From Rhynchopus sp. YZ270_cl-10 (Eukaryota > Euglenozoa > Diplonemea > Diplonemida > Diplonemidae): a DNA stretch of 64,000 nucleotides. Shown in pieces: positions 1-11,048 of the stretch. How positions within the stretch are numbered: position 1 is the stretch's first letter; each line of letters starts with the position of its first letter. The position numbers and the translations under genes were made by a program. The notes under the pieces were generated by a model that saw nothing but the letters and a program-made list of their open reading frames with translations, was not told the DNA's origin and made no database searches. The stretch lies in contig OZ037837.1 in the NCBI GenBank assembly GCA_964035575.1, forward strand, positions 620,001 to 684,000, given 5' to 3'.

Positions 1-196
1 AGCGAGTGGTATCAGTGGTGTTTTTAATCAAAACATCGTCAAACCAAGTGACCTCATCTCGACTTGTTCTAGTTAACAATCTAGAGGATGTAGGTGTTGC
101 CGGAGATGTAGGTGACAAAATGGGGGGCATGGTAGGGGGAGACAATGGTGAATCCGAGGGTGATGTGTACACACTACGTGGCGTGACAGAAGCATT

Positions 197-257
197 GTAT
201 TGTTTTCGGGGGTGGGGGAAAAACATAAAAAGGAAAAGTAGGGTGCGGTTTCAATTT
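197..257 (+). repeat. Dispersed repeat R-A, copy 1
   Basis: A run resembling tattgttttcgggggtgggg followed by aaagtagggtgcggtttcaa. The reverse complement recurs near 27183-27240, 39550-39610 and 44252-44300, where it continues into an AT-rich tail with several caataaa motifs. It is a dispersed non-coding module, often found in the flanks of the repeat-protein genes. Confidence 0.75.
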
Positions 258-366
258 TGTCCTAAAAATACCCTTTTGTACTGTTGTGTTTGTGAGTCTC
301 TGGTCGGGTGTTAAGGAAGCTGTACACAAGTATGGCGGAACTTAAGGAGAATGTTCCGGCATTGTT

Positions 367-2034
367 CTAGCGCTCAGTGTCTGCCCCAGCATCAATGAGC
401 ACCTGCACCACGTCTGCATGTTTTTCCTGCACAGCAAAGTGCAACGCAGTGTAATTACCGCAGTCTTGCTGATTCAGGTCCACCTCCGGCAAAGACACAA
501 GATAGCGCACAGTATCGGTGTGTCCAAAATATGTTGCAAGGGTAAGACACGTGACTCTTTTGGCGTCTGTGGCACGTACATCCGCACCTGCTTCGACCAA
601 CATCTTCATAGTTGTGAGTTCTCCAGAAATGCTAGCCACGTGCAAAGGCGAGCGTCCTTCATCATTCTTTGTCTCAATGTCAGCCCCTGCATCAATGAGC
701 ACCTCCACCACGTCTGCATGTTTTCTCTTCACAGCAATGTGCAACGCAGTGCAATTCGTACTCTCTTGGTGATTCAGGTCCACCTCCGGCAAACACACAA
801 GATAGCGCACAGTATCGGTGTGTCCAAAATACGCTGCAAAGAGAAGACATGTCTCTCTTTCTGCGTCTGTGGCACGTACATCCGCACCTGCTTTGACCAA
901 CATCTTCACAGTTGTGAGTTCTCCAGAAATGCTAGCCACGTGCAGAGGCGAGCGTCCTTCATCATTCTTTGTCTCAATGTCTGCCCCTGCATCAATGAGC
1001 ACCTGCACCACGTCTGCATGTTTTTCTTCCACAGCAACGTGCAACGCAGTGTCGTTCTCGCAGTCTTGGTGGTCCAGGTCCACCTCCGGCAAAGACACAA
1101 GATAGCGCACAGTATCGGTGCGTCCAACATGCGCTGCAAGGATAAGACACGTGGCTCTTCCGTCGTCTGTGGCACGTACATCCGCACCTGCTTCGACCAA
1201 CTTCGTCATGGCTGTGAGTGCTCCAGACATGCTACCCACGAACAGAGGCGAGCGTCCTACATGACTCTTTGTCTCAATGTCTGCCCCTGCATCAATGAGC
1301 ACCTGCACCACGTCTGCATATTCTCTTTCCACAGCAACGTGCAACGCAGTGTATTTACTGCTGTCTTGGTGGTCCAGGTCCACCTCCGGCAAGCCAGCAA
1401 GATAGCGCACAGTATCGGTGTGTCCAAAATCCGCTGCAAAGATAAGACACGTGACTCTTTTGGCGTCTGTGGCACGTACATCCGCACCTGCTTCGACCAA
1501 CATCTTTACAGTTGTGAGTGCTCCTGAACGGCTAGCCAATTGCAAAGGCGAACACCCTTTGTTTCTGTTCTTTGTCTCGATGTCTGCCCCTGCACCGATG
1601 AACACTTGACACACTGCAGGGTCCTCCCACATGGCTGGACATAGGTACAACGTCTGACCTGCACTGTCTTCGGAGTGCCCGTGTGGGACAAACGTGACGT
1701 TGCTGCAGACTGACTTCCAATGCTGCAAGAGGACCTCCGTGCACGCAGTGTGGTCTGCGTGGACACACTCACTCAGCAAGATCCCAAACCCCATCTGCGT
1801 TGTCTCAACATACGGAAGAAGCAGTGTCAGGCATTCATCGTGGTTCCCTCTGCATGCCTCGTGCACAGCATCAAAGACAACTGTTTTGCTGCCTGGGGAG
1901 AGCTTCTCGAGTGCTGCCCGCACGGCAGCGGTGTTGCCGTTCCTGACAGCCTTCAACAGGACGTCCTTGTCAGAAATATTTCTTCCTTTTGGTGGGTTCT
2001 GGTTTGGTGTGCTGTCTGCGTGTCGCTTCGACAT
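367..2034 (-). CDS. Ankyrin-repeat protein (12-repeat subfamily)
   Basis: A 555-residue protein starting MSKRHADSTPNQ. Residues about 25-115 form the family module with degenerate ankyrin-like helices (LLKAVRNGNTAAVRAALEKL, DAVHEACRGNHDECLTLLLP, LLSECVHADHTACTEVLLQH). Then comes a CPAMWEDPAVC segment and about 12 canonical ankyrin repeats. These run in triplets, SPL..A / TCL..A / TALH.A, each triplet being exactly 300 bp of DNA (units begin near 391, 691, 991 and 1291) and very similar to each other. The N-terminus carries a KR pair but lacks the KAKRRK cluster of some paralogues. The protein stops inside a repeat (GADTER), without the C-terminal cap HARQK...VLLEHGA of the other genes, so its 3' end may have been lost. 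Ankyrin arrays bind proteins; the partner is unknown. The start is the first ATG, shared with the paralogues. Confidence 0.9.
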   Translation of the reverse strand: MSKRHADSTPNQNPPKGRNISDKDVLLKAVRNGNTAAVRAALEKLSPGSKTVVFDAVHEACRGNHDECLTLLLPYVETTQMGFGILLSECVHADHTACTEVLLQHWKSVCSNVTFVPHGHSEDSAGQTLYLCPAMWEDPAVCQVFIGAGADIETKNRNKGCSPLQLASRSGALTTVKMLVEAGADVRATDAKRVTCLIFAADFGHTDTVRYLAGLPEVDLDHQDSSKYTALHVAVEREYADVVQVLIDAGADIETKSHVGRSPLFVGSMSGALTAMTKLVEAGADVRATDDGRATCLILAAHVGRTDTVRYLVSLPEVDLDHQDCENDTALHVAVEEKHADVVQVLIDAGADIETKNDEGRSPLHVASISGELTTVKMLVKAGADVRATDAERETCLLFAAYFGHTDTVRYLVCLPEVDLNHQESTNCTALHIAVKRKHADVVEVLIDAGADIETKNDEGRSPLHVASISGELTTMKMLVEAGADVRATDAKRVTCLTLATYFGHTDTVRYLVSLPEVDLNQQDCGNYTALHFAVQEKHADVVQVLIDAGADTER

Positions 2035-2299
2035 GGTGCTGTGTGTATTGCTGTGAGGTTGATGATGCTTTGTGTAAAATGCGAGGTTGCGGGGATGGAG
2101 GGAAGGATCTACAAAAGAAGCTCACCCAGGGTGCAACACACCCAAAGCTATGTACAGTACTCCTACCAGGGCCTGTCCTTGTGTAACGTTCTGTGTCTAA
2201 TAATGCACTAACACACAGGGTGTGCTCAAAAGACTCAAGACGAAGGATCTTCACCCTTCAATAAACTGCGCACACTTTGTTAATTTCACATTATTTCTT

Positions 2300-2760
2300 G
2301 CTCTCTAAGTCTCGAATACTACCAGCATCACCTTCTGCTACCAGAACAACATGTGGCATCCGTTCTAACACCTCGCACCCAAACACCCGGAGGCATGGCA
2401 CCAAACCTGAAAGCACTTGTCGCCCTTGGCAGTACAGTGTTACCCTGCCCCTTTCGCACCACGTTGTTCACAAAAGCTGTCGAACAGACATAGCACCTCC
2501 ATCTCTCCGAAGGTGAGCTTGCGACCCGATCATCATGGAAGGGCTCTCTGCTGTGCGAAAGGGTTCGTTGCGGTCATGCGACACCCAGCCGCAGATGGCT
2601 GAGATGCCGCCTTTCCCCGAGAGTTTGGCGGTGTTCTGTCCCCTAAAGAACACCGCCCTCAGGAGGCACATCAACATACAGCTCCCTCCCGACTGCCCCC
2701 CTCTCTGTGTCACGACGTGGGTTGTGGGAAAAGCGGAACATTCTGCAAACCAAATATAAA
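2300..2760. other. GC-richer island, possible unrecognised exon(s)
   Basis: Composition is coding-like compared with the AT-rich flanks, and frames are open on both strands: plus 2535-2759 (74 codons from an ATG) and minus 2468-2773 (about 100 codons). A good 5' splice-site match (aag/gtgagc) lies near 2512 on plus. No domain is recognised, and strand and exon limits cannot be decided by eye. The rest of 2035-3129 shows only AT-rich and homopolymer sequence. Confidence 0.25.
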
Positions 2761-3129
2761 GAAACATAAGCAAAATGATGGCTATCCTGACAATTTTCCC
2801 GGTGGGCGAGGGAGAAGGTGGATATGGGATGAAAAAAGGGGTGCGTTTTTAAACTTTTTTTTTTCACTCAGATAGCCACGTGCCGCTGAAGGCGATCGCA
2901 TGCTAATACAGAACATATCAGTCAAGGCTGTCTTTACAGACTTGGTTTCGGAATAATAAACACCGGAAAAAAAAATTTATGGCGACGAAAGTGTTGTCTT
3001 GGGGCTATGAAATAAGGGGGTCTTTCACTAATAATGGTCGGAACCTTTTTTTTTGTACGGAAGACGCGGCTTTAAAAAAGACCTTCTAAAGCAGAACATC
3101 GCCCTGCACATCAGTGGTATTTTCATATA

Positions 3130-3522
3130 CCGTAATTGTAAAAATATTGGGACGTAAAAAAGTTGAAACGTAAAAATGTTAGGCCGTAAAAATGTTGGGA
3201 CAGCTGGGCGAAAAATTCCCGTCCCAACATTTTTACGGCCCAACATATTTACGTTCGGGAATTTTTACGTAGATTTTGTTAGGGAAGATTTGTCTTAGCT
3301 AGCAAAAAAAAATTTTTTTTTTTCGATTACCTAGCGAGTAGGCGGGTTGAACTTCACTGGCACGTGTCAAAGTTTTCAAGAGGGCGTGGGAAAAAAACGC
3401 TAAGACAAATAGGCTCAAGCCAAAGTAGCCCAAAAAATGTTGGGCCGTAAAAATGTTGGGACGAGCGAGCCTTTTTTGGGCTGTCCCAACATTTTTACGG
3501 CCCAACATTTTTACAATTACGG
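3130..3522. mobile_element. Foldback MITE, TA-flanked (Tc1/mariner-type)
   Basis: Starts ccgtaattgtaaaaat and ends with the inverse atttttacaattacgg, flanked on both sides by TA (3128-3129 and 3523-3524). The inner sequence is built from repeated and inverted copies of cccaacatttttacggc. TA duplications and long imperfect inverted repeats are typical of non-autonomous Tc1/mariner elements. There is no coding capacity. Confidence 0.75.
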
Positions 3523-3524
3523 TA

Positions 3525-4372
3525 TCACCTTTTTTTTGGCAGAGGGCTGTTGACTGGACTGCTCACGGTCCCTGCGCGTAAAATAGACAACTGGAAAAAT
3601 ATTTAAAAAAATGGGAAAAATATTCTACTACTGTAACAGAGGTGCATAGCAGCAACACCTCATACGATATGCAGCTTCTGCGTCACTTCTTCTTCTTTGC
3701 AAACTTGGTTGCATTATCATTGAAAACCCAACTGCCATCGAAGGGGGAAAAAAACCGGGGTTTTGTGGATATGGGGGGACCCACGCTCCTGAAACTTTAC
3801 CCTGTAAAAATAATCTACAACACGCCCCAGCACTCTGCTCTTCTGCATGCGAAAAAACGCTCTTTGTACGCTGCCAGAACCGCTGGGGACGCCTGGATCT
3901 GAACTAATAAAACCTACTCCATTCTCGAACTTTTCTCCACAAATGAGTTCATTTGAACAGTATCCCCTTCTCCAATTCAACGCAACAAAACTGTATCTTT
4001 TCCCCCCTCGTTCTCGTGCATAATGACGCCTGCATCTGAAAACGAAGAAGAAGAAGGGGAACGTGTCGTGCTCAGACTCCTCTTCGTCCTGGGTGACCCT
4101 GCAGGGGTAGCTTCGCAAGGAGGGTTGTGAAAAAATAGGTGTGAATGAGTTTAGGTACTGATCAGTCACACGCATCGCACCTAGAGGTGTGGAGGGTGGG
4201 GGCTCTTGGTACATAAAAATAACCTACCACGGAAGTGCAGAAGAAAGGGAATAAGGGAGTGGATGAGTGAAGTGTGGGAGGGCAAATTTGAATTGTTGAC
4301 TACACCAAATAAATCTGAAAAAAAAAAGAAGAAGAAATTACAAAAGAAACGACATCATACTGGTGGGGGATC
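3525..4372. other. Intergenic, no gene seen
   Basis: AT-rich with A/T and GAA runs. Short open frames on both strands show no recognisable protein pattern. Confidence 0.5.
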
Positions 4373-4727
4373 GTTCTATCCAGGGTATTAGGGTGGTTAA
4401 AAAAACTGGTTTTGAAAACCAGTTTTTCCAAAAACTGGTTTTCAAAAAAAAAAAAAAAAAAAACAGAGAAATCTGGAGGGGAAAAAAAAACCGACACTTT
4501 TCACCAGGCCTTTCTGTAAATGTCGTCCCCAGATTAGGGCGGACTCGATTTTTTTCCCCGCATTTTTTCCCGCCTGGTAGAACCGTGGTTGAACCACGGG
4601 AGTGCCTTTGAGAAATGGATGTTCCTTGAATTTTTTTTGCCTGCGGCGCCATTTTTCATTTTTTGCTCCGCAAAAAAGGGTTCGTTGAGTGGCTCTGTCG
4701 TGTAAAAAGCTAGATTTTTACACCGTA

Positions 4728-6786
4728 CATGGCTTCATAAATATATTCAATATTTTTATTCACGTTTTTTTCAATATCAATATATTGATCAATATCACGT
4801 AGGAAATTTTCAATATATTGACACTTTTACCGTGTAAATTTCCCATTCAATATTTGCAAATATTGATCAATATATTGATCAATATATTGACACTTTCCTT
4901 CACACAACGGTCTTGCGCCCCTTGGAAACTGGTTCTGCATCTTCCAACCTCACACAAACTCGTGCACCACACATAAAAACATGCCCGAGTTGAGGCACAA
5001 AAAAATTGCCCCAATTTCCAGGACTGATAATTGAACTTCGGACCAAAAAATGCAAAAAAATATGGCGACTTGTGTGATACCAACCATGACAAAATTCCAA
5101 ATGACTTCTCGAGTCCGCATTGCACTTCGCGGAGCCCCAAGGGAAGACACCCTTCTTCAGAAGCCAGGTAGAGAATGCCGCCCCCCACCCTACCCCCTCT
5201 CACTGTCCGCGTAGATCCCCCACTAAGGAGCCATCTGATGCCACAAGGCAAGTCGCTCCCCCGCGATGGCATTGAATGGTACGTGCGCGTTTACGAACTG
5301 AGCCATGATTGCCCTTAGAGTCCCACGGTAACACGTGCAAAATCATAGAGTTTTTTTGGCTGTTAAAAAGGCTGGGGTATAAAGAGGTCGCGTGATTCGT
5401 CGAGCGGTTGTGAACCGCCTCCGTTCTCTTACGGTACGGAACACCCACCTCCTACCCTTTGCATGAGCTCGACTGCGTTTTAGCACGTTTCAACTACTCT
5501 TTTTTCTCGTTCTGTACCCAGAACAACCTCCTCTCCAAGCAGCAAACCCCACCCCTGACCAGGGGAAGCCTCCTGGGCCCATAAGCGGAACTATTTACTC
5601 ACTGATCCTCTCATAAAAAAAGACATGTGGATGGATGGATTTTTCAAATGTATGTTCGCAACTCTCATAAAAAAGTAGCGCACCGTGCGCCTCCGGCGCG
5701 GACAAAATTTGGTTTTGCGAATCCTAAATATTTTTTGCTAGCTCGTGTGGTTGATGAGCGAGAACGAAACCAAATCGATCGCAACGCCTCGTACACTAGC
5801 TAAAACACCTGAATGGTCACAGAACACAACGCAGTGCATGGTTTTGTGGGTTGCTTTTGCCCACAGAAGTACCCCTGTGCGGCCTAGACCTGGTTCTAGC
5901 ACCCCAGAATCGCGTTTTCCAGTCCATATAGCCGGGTATGGTCCCAAAAAACCACCCAAAAAGGCGAAAATCCCGGTTTTTGGTGAAAAACGCCTGTTTT
6001 GCCCATAGGGTACTTAAGGAACGCACGTTTCTAAAGTATTTCCCACGTAAACTCGCGACACGAAAATAGGAATTAAAAACAAATCTCTCACAGATCTGAT
6101 TTGATGATCCGCATTTTTGAGGCCCAATCTTTCCAACGCCGAAAAAATCTTACACTTTGGTGCATTTTCGGGTGGGTGCACCAGGAGGGTACTGAGAGGG
6201 CAGCAACCTTAAAAGCCTAAACACAGGTGTTTAGGAATTACGAGCGGTAGCCCACAGCTCTACCCTATCCATGCTATAGTTTGGCTGTGATAATGTGCGA
6301 TTTATGGGACAATCTTTGAAATGTTGCGCACATGGCTTCAACAGAAAAGTTTGACCCTTTGCCTCTCCACTCTGTGGCTGGAAGGGAGCTGAGAATAAGC
6401 CGGGTCCCGGGTACTGTCCCAGGACTAGAACTAGGACGGGTACTGGGCACTGGGTACAGTCCCAGTCCTAGGGACTGGGAATACCCCTCCATCCAGGCCC
6501 CACCCTCCCGCTTTCAGGCGTTTTCACAGCGTTTTCGATATATTGTGCCCAGTCCCACTGAGAATAACCGGGTCCCGGGTCCCCAAGTCTTATTCTCAGC
6601 TATGGCCTCCCGTCAAGGAAAAAGCAGGCACTGCAACGTCAATATTCAATAATATGATCAATATTTCAATATTATTGAAATATTGACAGTTTTCAGTCAA
6701 TATTATTGACACTTTCAATATTCAATCAATAATATTCATCACCAAATCAATATATTGACGATATTCAATATATTTATGAAGCCATG
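4728..6786. mobile_element. 2.06-kb inverted-repeat DNA element nested in the hAT MITE
   Basis: Ends are catggcttcataaatatatt and its inverse, followed inward by AT-rich arrays of attgatcaatatattg at both ends (about 4740-4890 and 6640-6780). A 6-bp duplication accgta flanks it (4722-4727 and 6787-6792). The unoccupied sequence survives in MITE copy 2, where acaccgtaccctc is continuous. The interior has a GC-rich patch (5140-5450) with open minus frames but no recognisable transposase, so I take it as non-autonomous. Superfamily unassigned. Confidence 0.85.
6388..6601. repeat. Inverted repeat with agctgagaataag ends
   Basis: Starts agctgagaataagccgggt and ends cttattctcagct. The inside is rich in gggtcccgggt and tactgggcactggg motifs. 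A minimal relative forms a hairpin at 20791-20832. It lies inside the 4728-6786 element. Confidence 0.6.
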
Positions 6787-7167
6787 ACCGTACCCTCAAA
6801 ATTTTCGCCTGCGGCGCCATTTTATACAGTCCCTATGTTCCCAATGTCTACCCTGGGTCAGTAGCGCCGAAAAATATTTTGAGCAAAAAACAAGCTGACC
6901 TCCCCAACTTGAAATCTGGATTCCTGGATAAGACACTGACCCCACCCCCGAAAACCCCGAAAAAGGTGACTGTGTCCGTCAACGATGGAGATTTTCGCCG
7001 GAAACACTAGTTTTCGCCACCCAGGAGAGAAAACCAGAAAAACCAGTTTTTTCCGGAATTTTGGATTTTCACCCTAATACCCTGGTTCCAGGGGTGGCTC
7101 TAAGTTGAGCCAAAAACCCCGATTTTGGCCGAGGTGCCAATGACTTTTTTCTGTACAAATGCCACAC

Positions 7168-7330
7168 GTAAAAAACCCCCGAAAACCCATTCCGAGCTTT
7201 CCGGTCGGTACGTTGGCGGGGCATCTCCCCGCATATTTTCAAAACCCATTCCGAGCTTTCCGGTCGGTGCGTTGGCGGGGCATCTCCCCTCATATTTTTG
7301 AGGGGGGTTTTTCGGGGGTGGGGGTTGAAG
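7168..7330. repeat. Hairpin repeat with tandem 57-bp module
   Basis: Two adjacent copies of a module beginning aaaacccattccgagctttc and containing ttggcggggcatctcc (about 7185-7240 and 7241-7297), bounded by aaaaaacccccgaaaa and its rough inverse ttttttcgggggt. One more copy of the module lies inside the foldback at 16679-16925. Non-coding. Confidence 0.6.
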
Positions 7331-8507
7331 AAGGGGAAAAATGAGTCAAATAGGAGAAGGGGCGGTTGTGAACTATCCCGTCCCCAGGCCTCTCCGGGTG
7401 GGTCGGGGTGTGCAAGCAAAGTTAAAGCAAAGGGGTGGGGGTGAGGAAAAGAAAAGTATGGTCAAAAGTGACGTAAGGACACCACTAAGCGGTGCACAGA
7501 AAGGGAAGATGCCCTTGCGTATGAACTAGGGAGGGAGGGGATGGGAAACCAAGACTAATTAACGCAAATACGAAACAGAACTGATTCCTGGCGAAGCCAC
7601 GGTGCGCAACATTTCTAAAAAAATGTTGACATCAAATGGCACTGTCGTTGGTCATTATCGTCAGTTCCCGTAAATGTTACTTCCATATTTTGCTGAACGA
7701 AAGTTTTGGCGAAGCCACGGTACGCAACATTTCAAAATATTGTGCTTAAAATTGCACATTTTACAGCCAAACTATGTCATGGGTGGCTTGCAATCTTGCG
7801 CCGCAGGCGCACGGTACGCTACTTTTTTCCTTTCGCCATGCTGCATGCTTCCTTTTCCTTCGGCGTTTGACCAATTGGGTCGCGTTCTGGCTGTGACGGG
7901 GTCACTTTGTTCATGAGGTGAGCGTTGGGCTCAGAAGAAGCAGTGCAAAACACTGGGGATCAACATGAGAACCAACTCCCAACAACACAGGCTACCAAAG
8001 TAGCAGGTGGGGTGTTGCGGGTGTTTGGGGTGAAAGAAAATCGATTTTGGTAAGTTCCAGCAGAAAATTCTTAAGTTTGCACTAGTCGAGAGAGGCTTAC
8101 CCGCTGCAGTGAAGCAGTGCACCCATTTAAGGATGGAGAAGCGTGACACGCACATACAAGTATGTACGTTACTTCAACAAAGGCTGAATTCTGGTAATTC
8201 TAAGGGATGTGAATTCAGCCACCACGCAGGTAGTGTTTTAAGGTTCCTCGCTTTGTTCTGCACAGCGGGCTTATGATACAAAGGAGTTGCCCCCGCTCTC
8301 TTTCGCGCAAACTTAAGAAAATTCTGAAGTAACTACAACCTGGCGTGCGGGTACAGATGCATTGCTTTGTTCTTTCCTCAAAGTCATGTGTGATCTCTCG
8401 GGTCTGTACTAAAGTCAGTGTTTAGATAAGCATCCACTTGACTCGTTCTAACAACCGTTGAAATCTAGAACAAAACAATACACTGCCCCTTCTCACACCA
8501 AGCCGCC
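7331..8507. other. Intergenic, no gene seen
   Basis: Mixed AT-rich sequence with a dispersed gcgccgcaggcg motif near 7799. No supported ORF or RNA gene was seen. Confidence 0.45.
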
Positions 8508-8684
8508 ATGCTTCAAGAGCATGCCCTGGGCAAAAATTACTGTGACAAAAACTGGTTTCTGGGGGAACGCAATATTTTCTTGTGTCTAGTCCTCCGCAAG
8601 CAGAGGACAGACTTTCCGGATCCCGAAGTCGAATTTCTTGCACTAGCTATGCTCCCTGGGTTAAATGGCTATAGCAGTGACTGA
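8508..8684 (+). CDS. Short unassigned ORF or exon
   Basis: 58 codons from ATG, containing GERNIFLCLVLRKQ and PDPEVEFLALAML, which read more like real protein than the surrounding frames. No family recognised. It may be one exon of a longer gene or a relic. A dispersed 70-bp repeat (8867-8935) follows about 180 bp downstream. Weak call, based only on composition and amino-acid texture. Confidence 0.3.
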   Translation: MLQEHALGKNYCDKNWFLGERNIFLCLVLRKQRTDFPDPEVEFLALAMLPGLNGYSSD

Positions 8685-8866
8685 CTAAGAGTTTCATAAT
8701 AATTGGGGTGGTCTCGGTCGCCACCTGATTTTGAAATATTTGCACCAGCTCGTCCGTCGGCACTGCTTCGCTGTCACAATGAAGGGTCGTCGGTTCGGGT
8801 ACCTGTTAAGAGAAATTGAGGACAAAAGTGACGTTACTAACAAAAAAAAAGAAGTTGAGTCAATGA

Positions 8867-8935
8867 CTTGAAATACAAAACCCTCTCGTGAACAGTGTAC
8901 CTTGGTACATGACCGGCTGTACCGGGGTGGACACC
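8867..8935 (+). repeat. Dispersed module (gaaatacaa...gtgaacagtg...ccggctgtacc)
   Basis: About 70 bp beginning ttgaaatacaaaaccctctc and ending accggctgtaccgggg. Related copies: 50440-50515 (close), 54693-54745 and 23030-23075 (partial). It includes a potential stem ggtac...gtacc. It is not a recognised RNA. Confidence 0.6.
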
Positions 8936-10716
8936 CAACAAGAGATAGATAGAGGAGCACAAATCTTGGTAGTCGCTAATTTGGGCGGGAAAAAATAGCT
9001 TCAATTTACATCCGGAGACGAGACGTACATCCAGAGCGGGACAATGTCGAAAAGGGGGAGCGGGGGTGGTGAAAACCGGGGGTTAAAAACATACCTCGCA
9101 CTCGGTCCACTCTCCAGGTACGAGAACATCATTGGACGTACAAACCCACCACTGCGTCAGTAAATAGCTATTTCCCTCCCTCCCGCCAGGTTCGAGGGAG
9201 CACTTGAGGGAGGAAAAAAAATGCCTGGTTCGCGCAGGTAGTTTTCTTACGGGAAAAATCTGGGGGGCCGGGCGGGGCCGTGTTGCTGAGAATAACTCGC
9301 ACTCTGCCCGGTGTGAACAAGCCCACACCAAAGCAATGGCTGTACAAGTCGATTTTTGCAGGGGTGGGCGGGCACCCGGGCTTTTTCCATTTTTTTGGAT
9401 CGGGCACCAGGTTTTTTATAAGGATTTCAGGTGATTTTTGGATTTTTCTGAGAACACGCTGCCCCCCTGCCGAAACATGTTCTCGTTTTTCCCTTTTGGG
9501 GGGATTTTTGGCCTTTTTCGGGTTTTCCGAGCATCTCCGCAAACTTTTACCCTCACTGTAACGGGGTCATTTTGAAAAAAATGGACAAGTTCTTGGCTGA
9601 TACACGTTTTGGTCGAGTTACTTAGCGGGGTTAAATTGAACTACGATTCTGGACCCACTGTAACGTGAACCGCCCCCTCGAAATTCAAGAAGGGGTCCCA
9701 AACCCGGGCGCGCTACGTGCGGCGCCGCAGGCGAAAAAAAATTAGGGTACATTGTAAAAAATGCAGCGGGATTTTTGATGAAGAATAGTGATTTTGTGCA
9801 TAAAAGGTAAATACGTCCCGAGCCCGGCGCGCGTAGCGCGCCGGAAGTTCTGGGCCTCCGGCGGAGAAACTAGAATTCCTGGCCTAAAAAGGGTCCGAGC
9901 TTTCGCACGGTGGTGGGTGGGGTGGATCTTTATGATATTCAAAGAGATGCAGAAGCTCTGCGGACACCTCCTCACTGAGGTACTCGCGGGATGGTTCTTG
10001 GCATGCAAGAGTGCATCAAGGGGTTCGTCGACAACTTGTGAGCGGAGACGTGTCTTCACCAACTTCAATCACGAAAATTCCCGCTCATCTTCGCAAGACG
10101 AAACAGGGGGTCAGAAGGCGAGTCGCACAAACTCGCATTATCCCGTACTCCTTCTTCAGTTGCGTCCTCATCTCCTCTCTGCTTGTCCCCGGCTTCGCCG
10201 GATCCACCAGGAGCTTCTCCCCACTCCTTGTCATCTCCGAGGTCGGGTTGCAACGGAAGGAAATAGTCGGCAGATGGCTCGGGCGAGGAGGCTGGGAGGA
10301 AGATGAAAGAGGTGGGCGGCCCTTCGGGCCCCACCCCACCTCTTCAATTTTTTTATTTGTATTTTTATTTTTTTCCAATGAAGAATTCTTCATCGGATTC
10401 TTCAGCGCGGAAAGACTGATTATGGCTTAGTACCGCACTCCCGTGTATTTGGTGCACCCAGATGGTCAAACACCCGATTTTTGCGTTTTTTTTACATTTT
10501 TTTTGCATTTTTTCGCCCAGTATTGAGGACGTGTGGGGGTGAGGACCACCGAGGGCAATTTTGTGAATTTTTTTGGGGTCAAAAATTGACTTGTCTTTCG
10601 TAAATCCCACGAAAAATCGGGTGCGCAAAATCGCGTTTTAGACCCCCATAGATGCTCAAAAGTGTCAAATTTTGCTTTTAATGGACTCAAATCGTCGAAA
10701 TTCGCCCTAAAAATTT
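8936..10716. other. Intergenic; repeat fragments and possible exons
   Basis: Contains fragments of other repeats (a copy of the atggacaagttcttgg motif near 9580, and gcgccgcaggcg near 9722). Minus-strand frames at 9900-10334 have an acidic, coding-like stretch (GEAGDKQRGDEDATEEGV) and SAELLHLFEYHKDP, possibly exons of a decayed or spliced gene. No domain recognised. Confidence 0.3.
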
Positions 10717-10875
10717 TGACAGGTACCACCTGTCATTTGACAGGTGCACCTGTCAAAATGACAGGTGCACCTGTCATTTTACAGGTACCACCTGTCATAT
10801 GACTAGTAATATTCAATTATCACCTGTCATATTTATAACTAGTAACACCACCTGTCATTCACCTGTCATGGCCAT
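10717..10875. repeat. Palindromic TGACAGGTG/CACCTGTCA array
   Basis: About ten copies of the octamer tgacaggt or its inverse in 150 bp, many paired as perfect palindromes such as ttgacaggtgcacctgtcaa. actagt sites are interspersed in the right half. Non-coding. Compare a protein-binding array or a foldback transposon end. Confidence 0.8.
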
Positions 10876-11048
10876 AACTAGTCCGTCGTGCACCTCCCAT
10901 GTGGCAAAAGTCCAGAAAAATATTTTGCCTGTGGCATTTGTACAGAAAAAATATTTTTTTTACGTGTGGCATTTGTACAGAAAAAAAGTGTGTTTTCGGA
11001 GGGGTGCCATGGGCCCATGGACTTAGAAAAGGCCCTGCCTGGTTCTAT

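Larger units (their letters stand above)
4381..7084 (+). mobile_element. hAT-type MITE copy 1, split by a nested insertion
   Basis: The left half (4381-4727) and right half (6787-7084) match the two halves of the intact copy at 11049-11712. Termini are cagggtattagggtg and its inverse caccctaataccctg, the CAGGG...CCCTG ends usual in hAT elements. The halves are separated by the 4728-6786 element. Unlike the other two copies, the 8-bp target duplication is not obvious here (gttctatc against gttccagg). Non-coding. Confidence 0.85.

Noticed and set aside
6-314. 102-codon plus-strand ORF
   Set aside because: Its C-terminal part is repeat R-A read in frame; no protein pattern.
418-1527. 369-codon plus-strand ORF, and similar plus-strand ORFs over every ankyrin gene
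   Set aside because: Shadow of the ankyrin codon pattern; the minus frame holds the conserved domains and matches paralogues.
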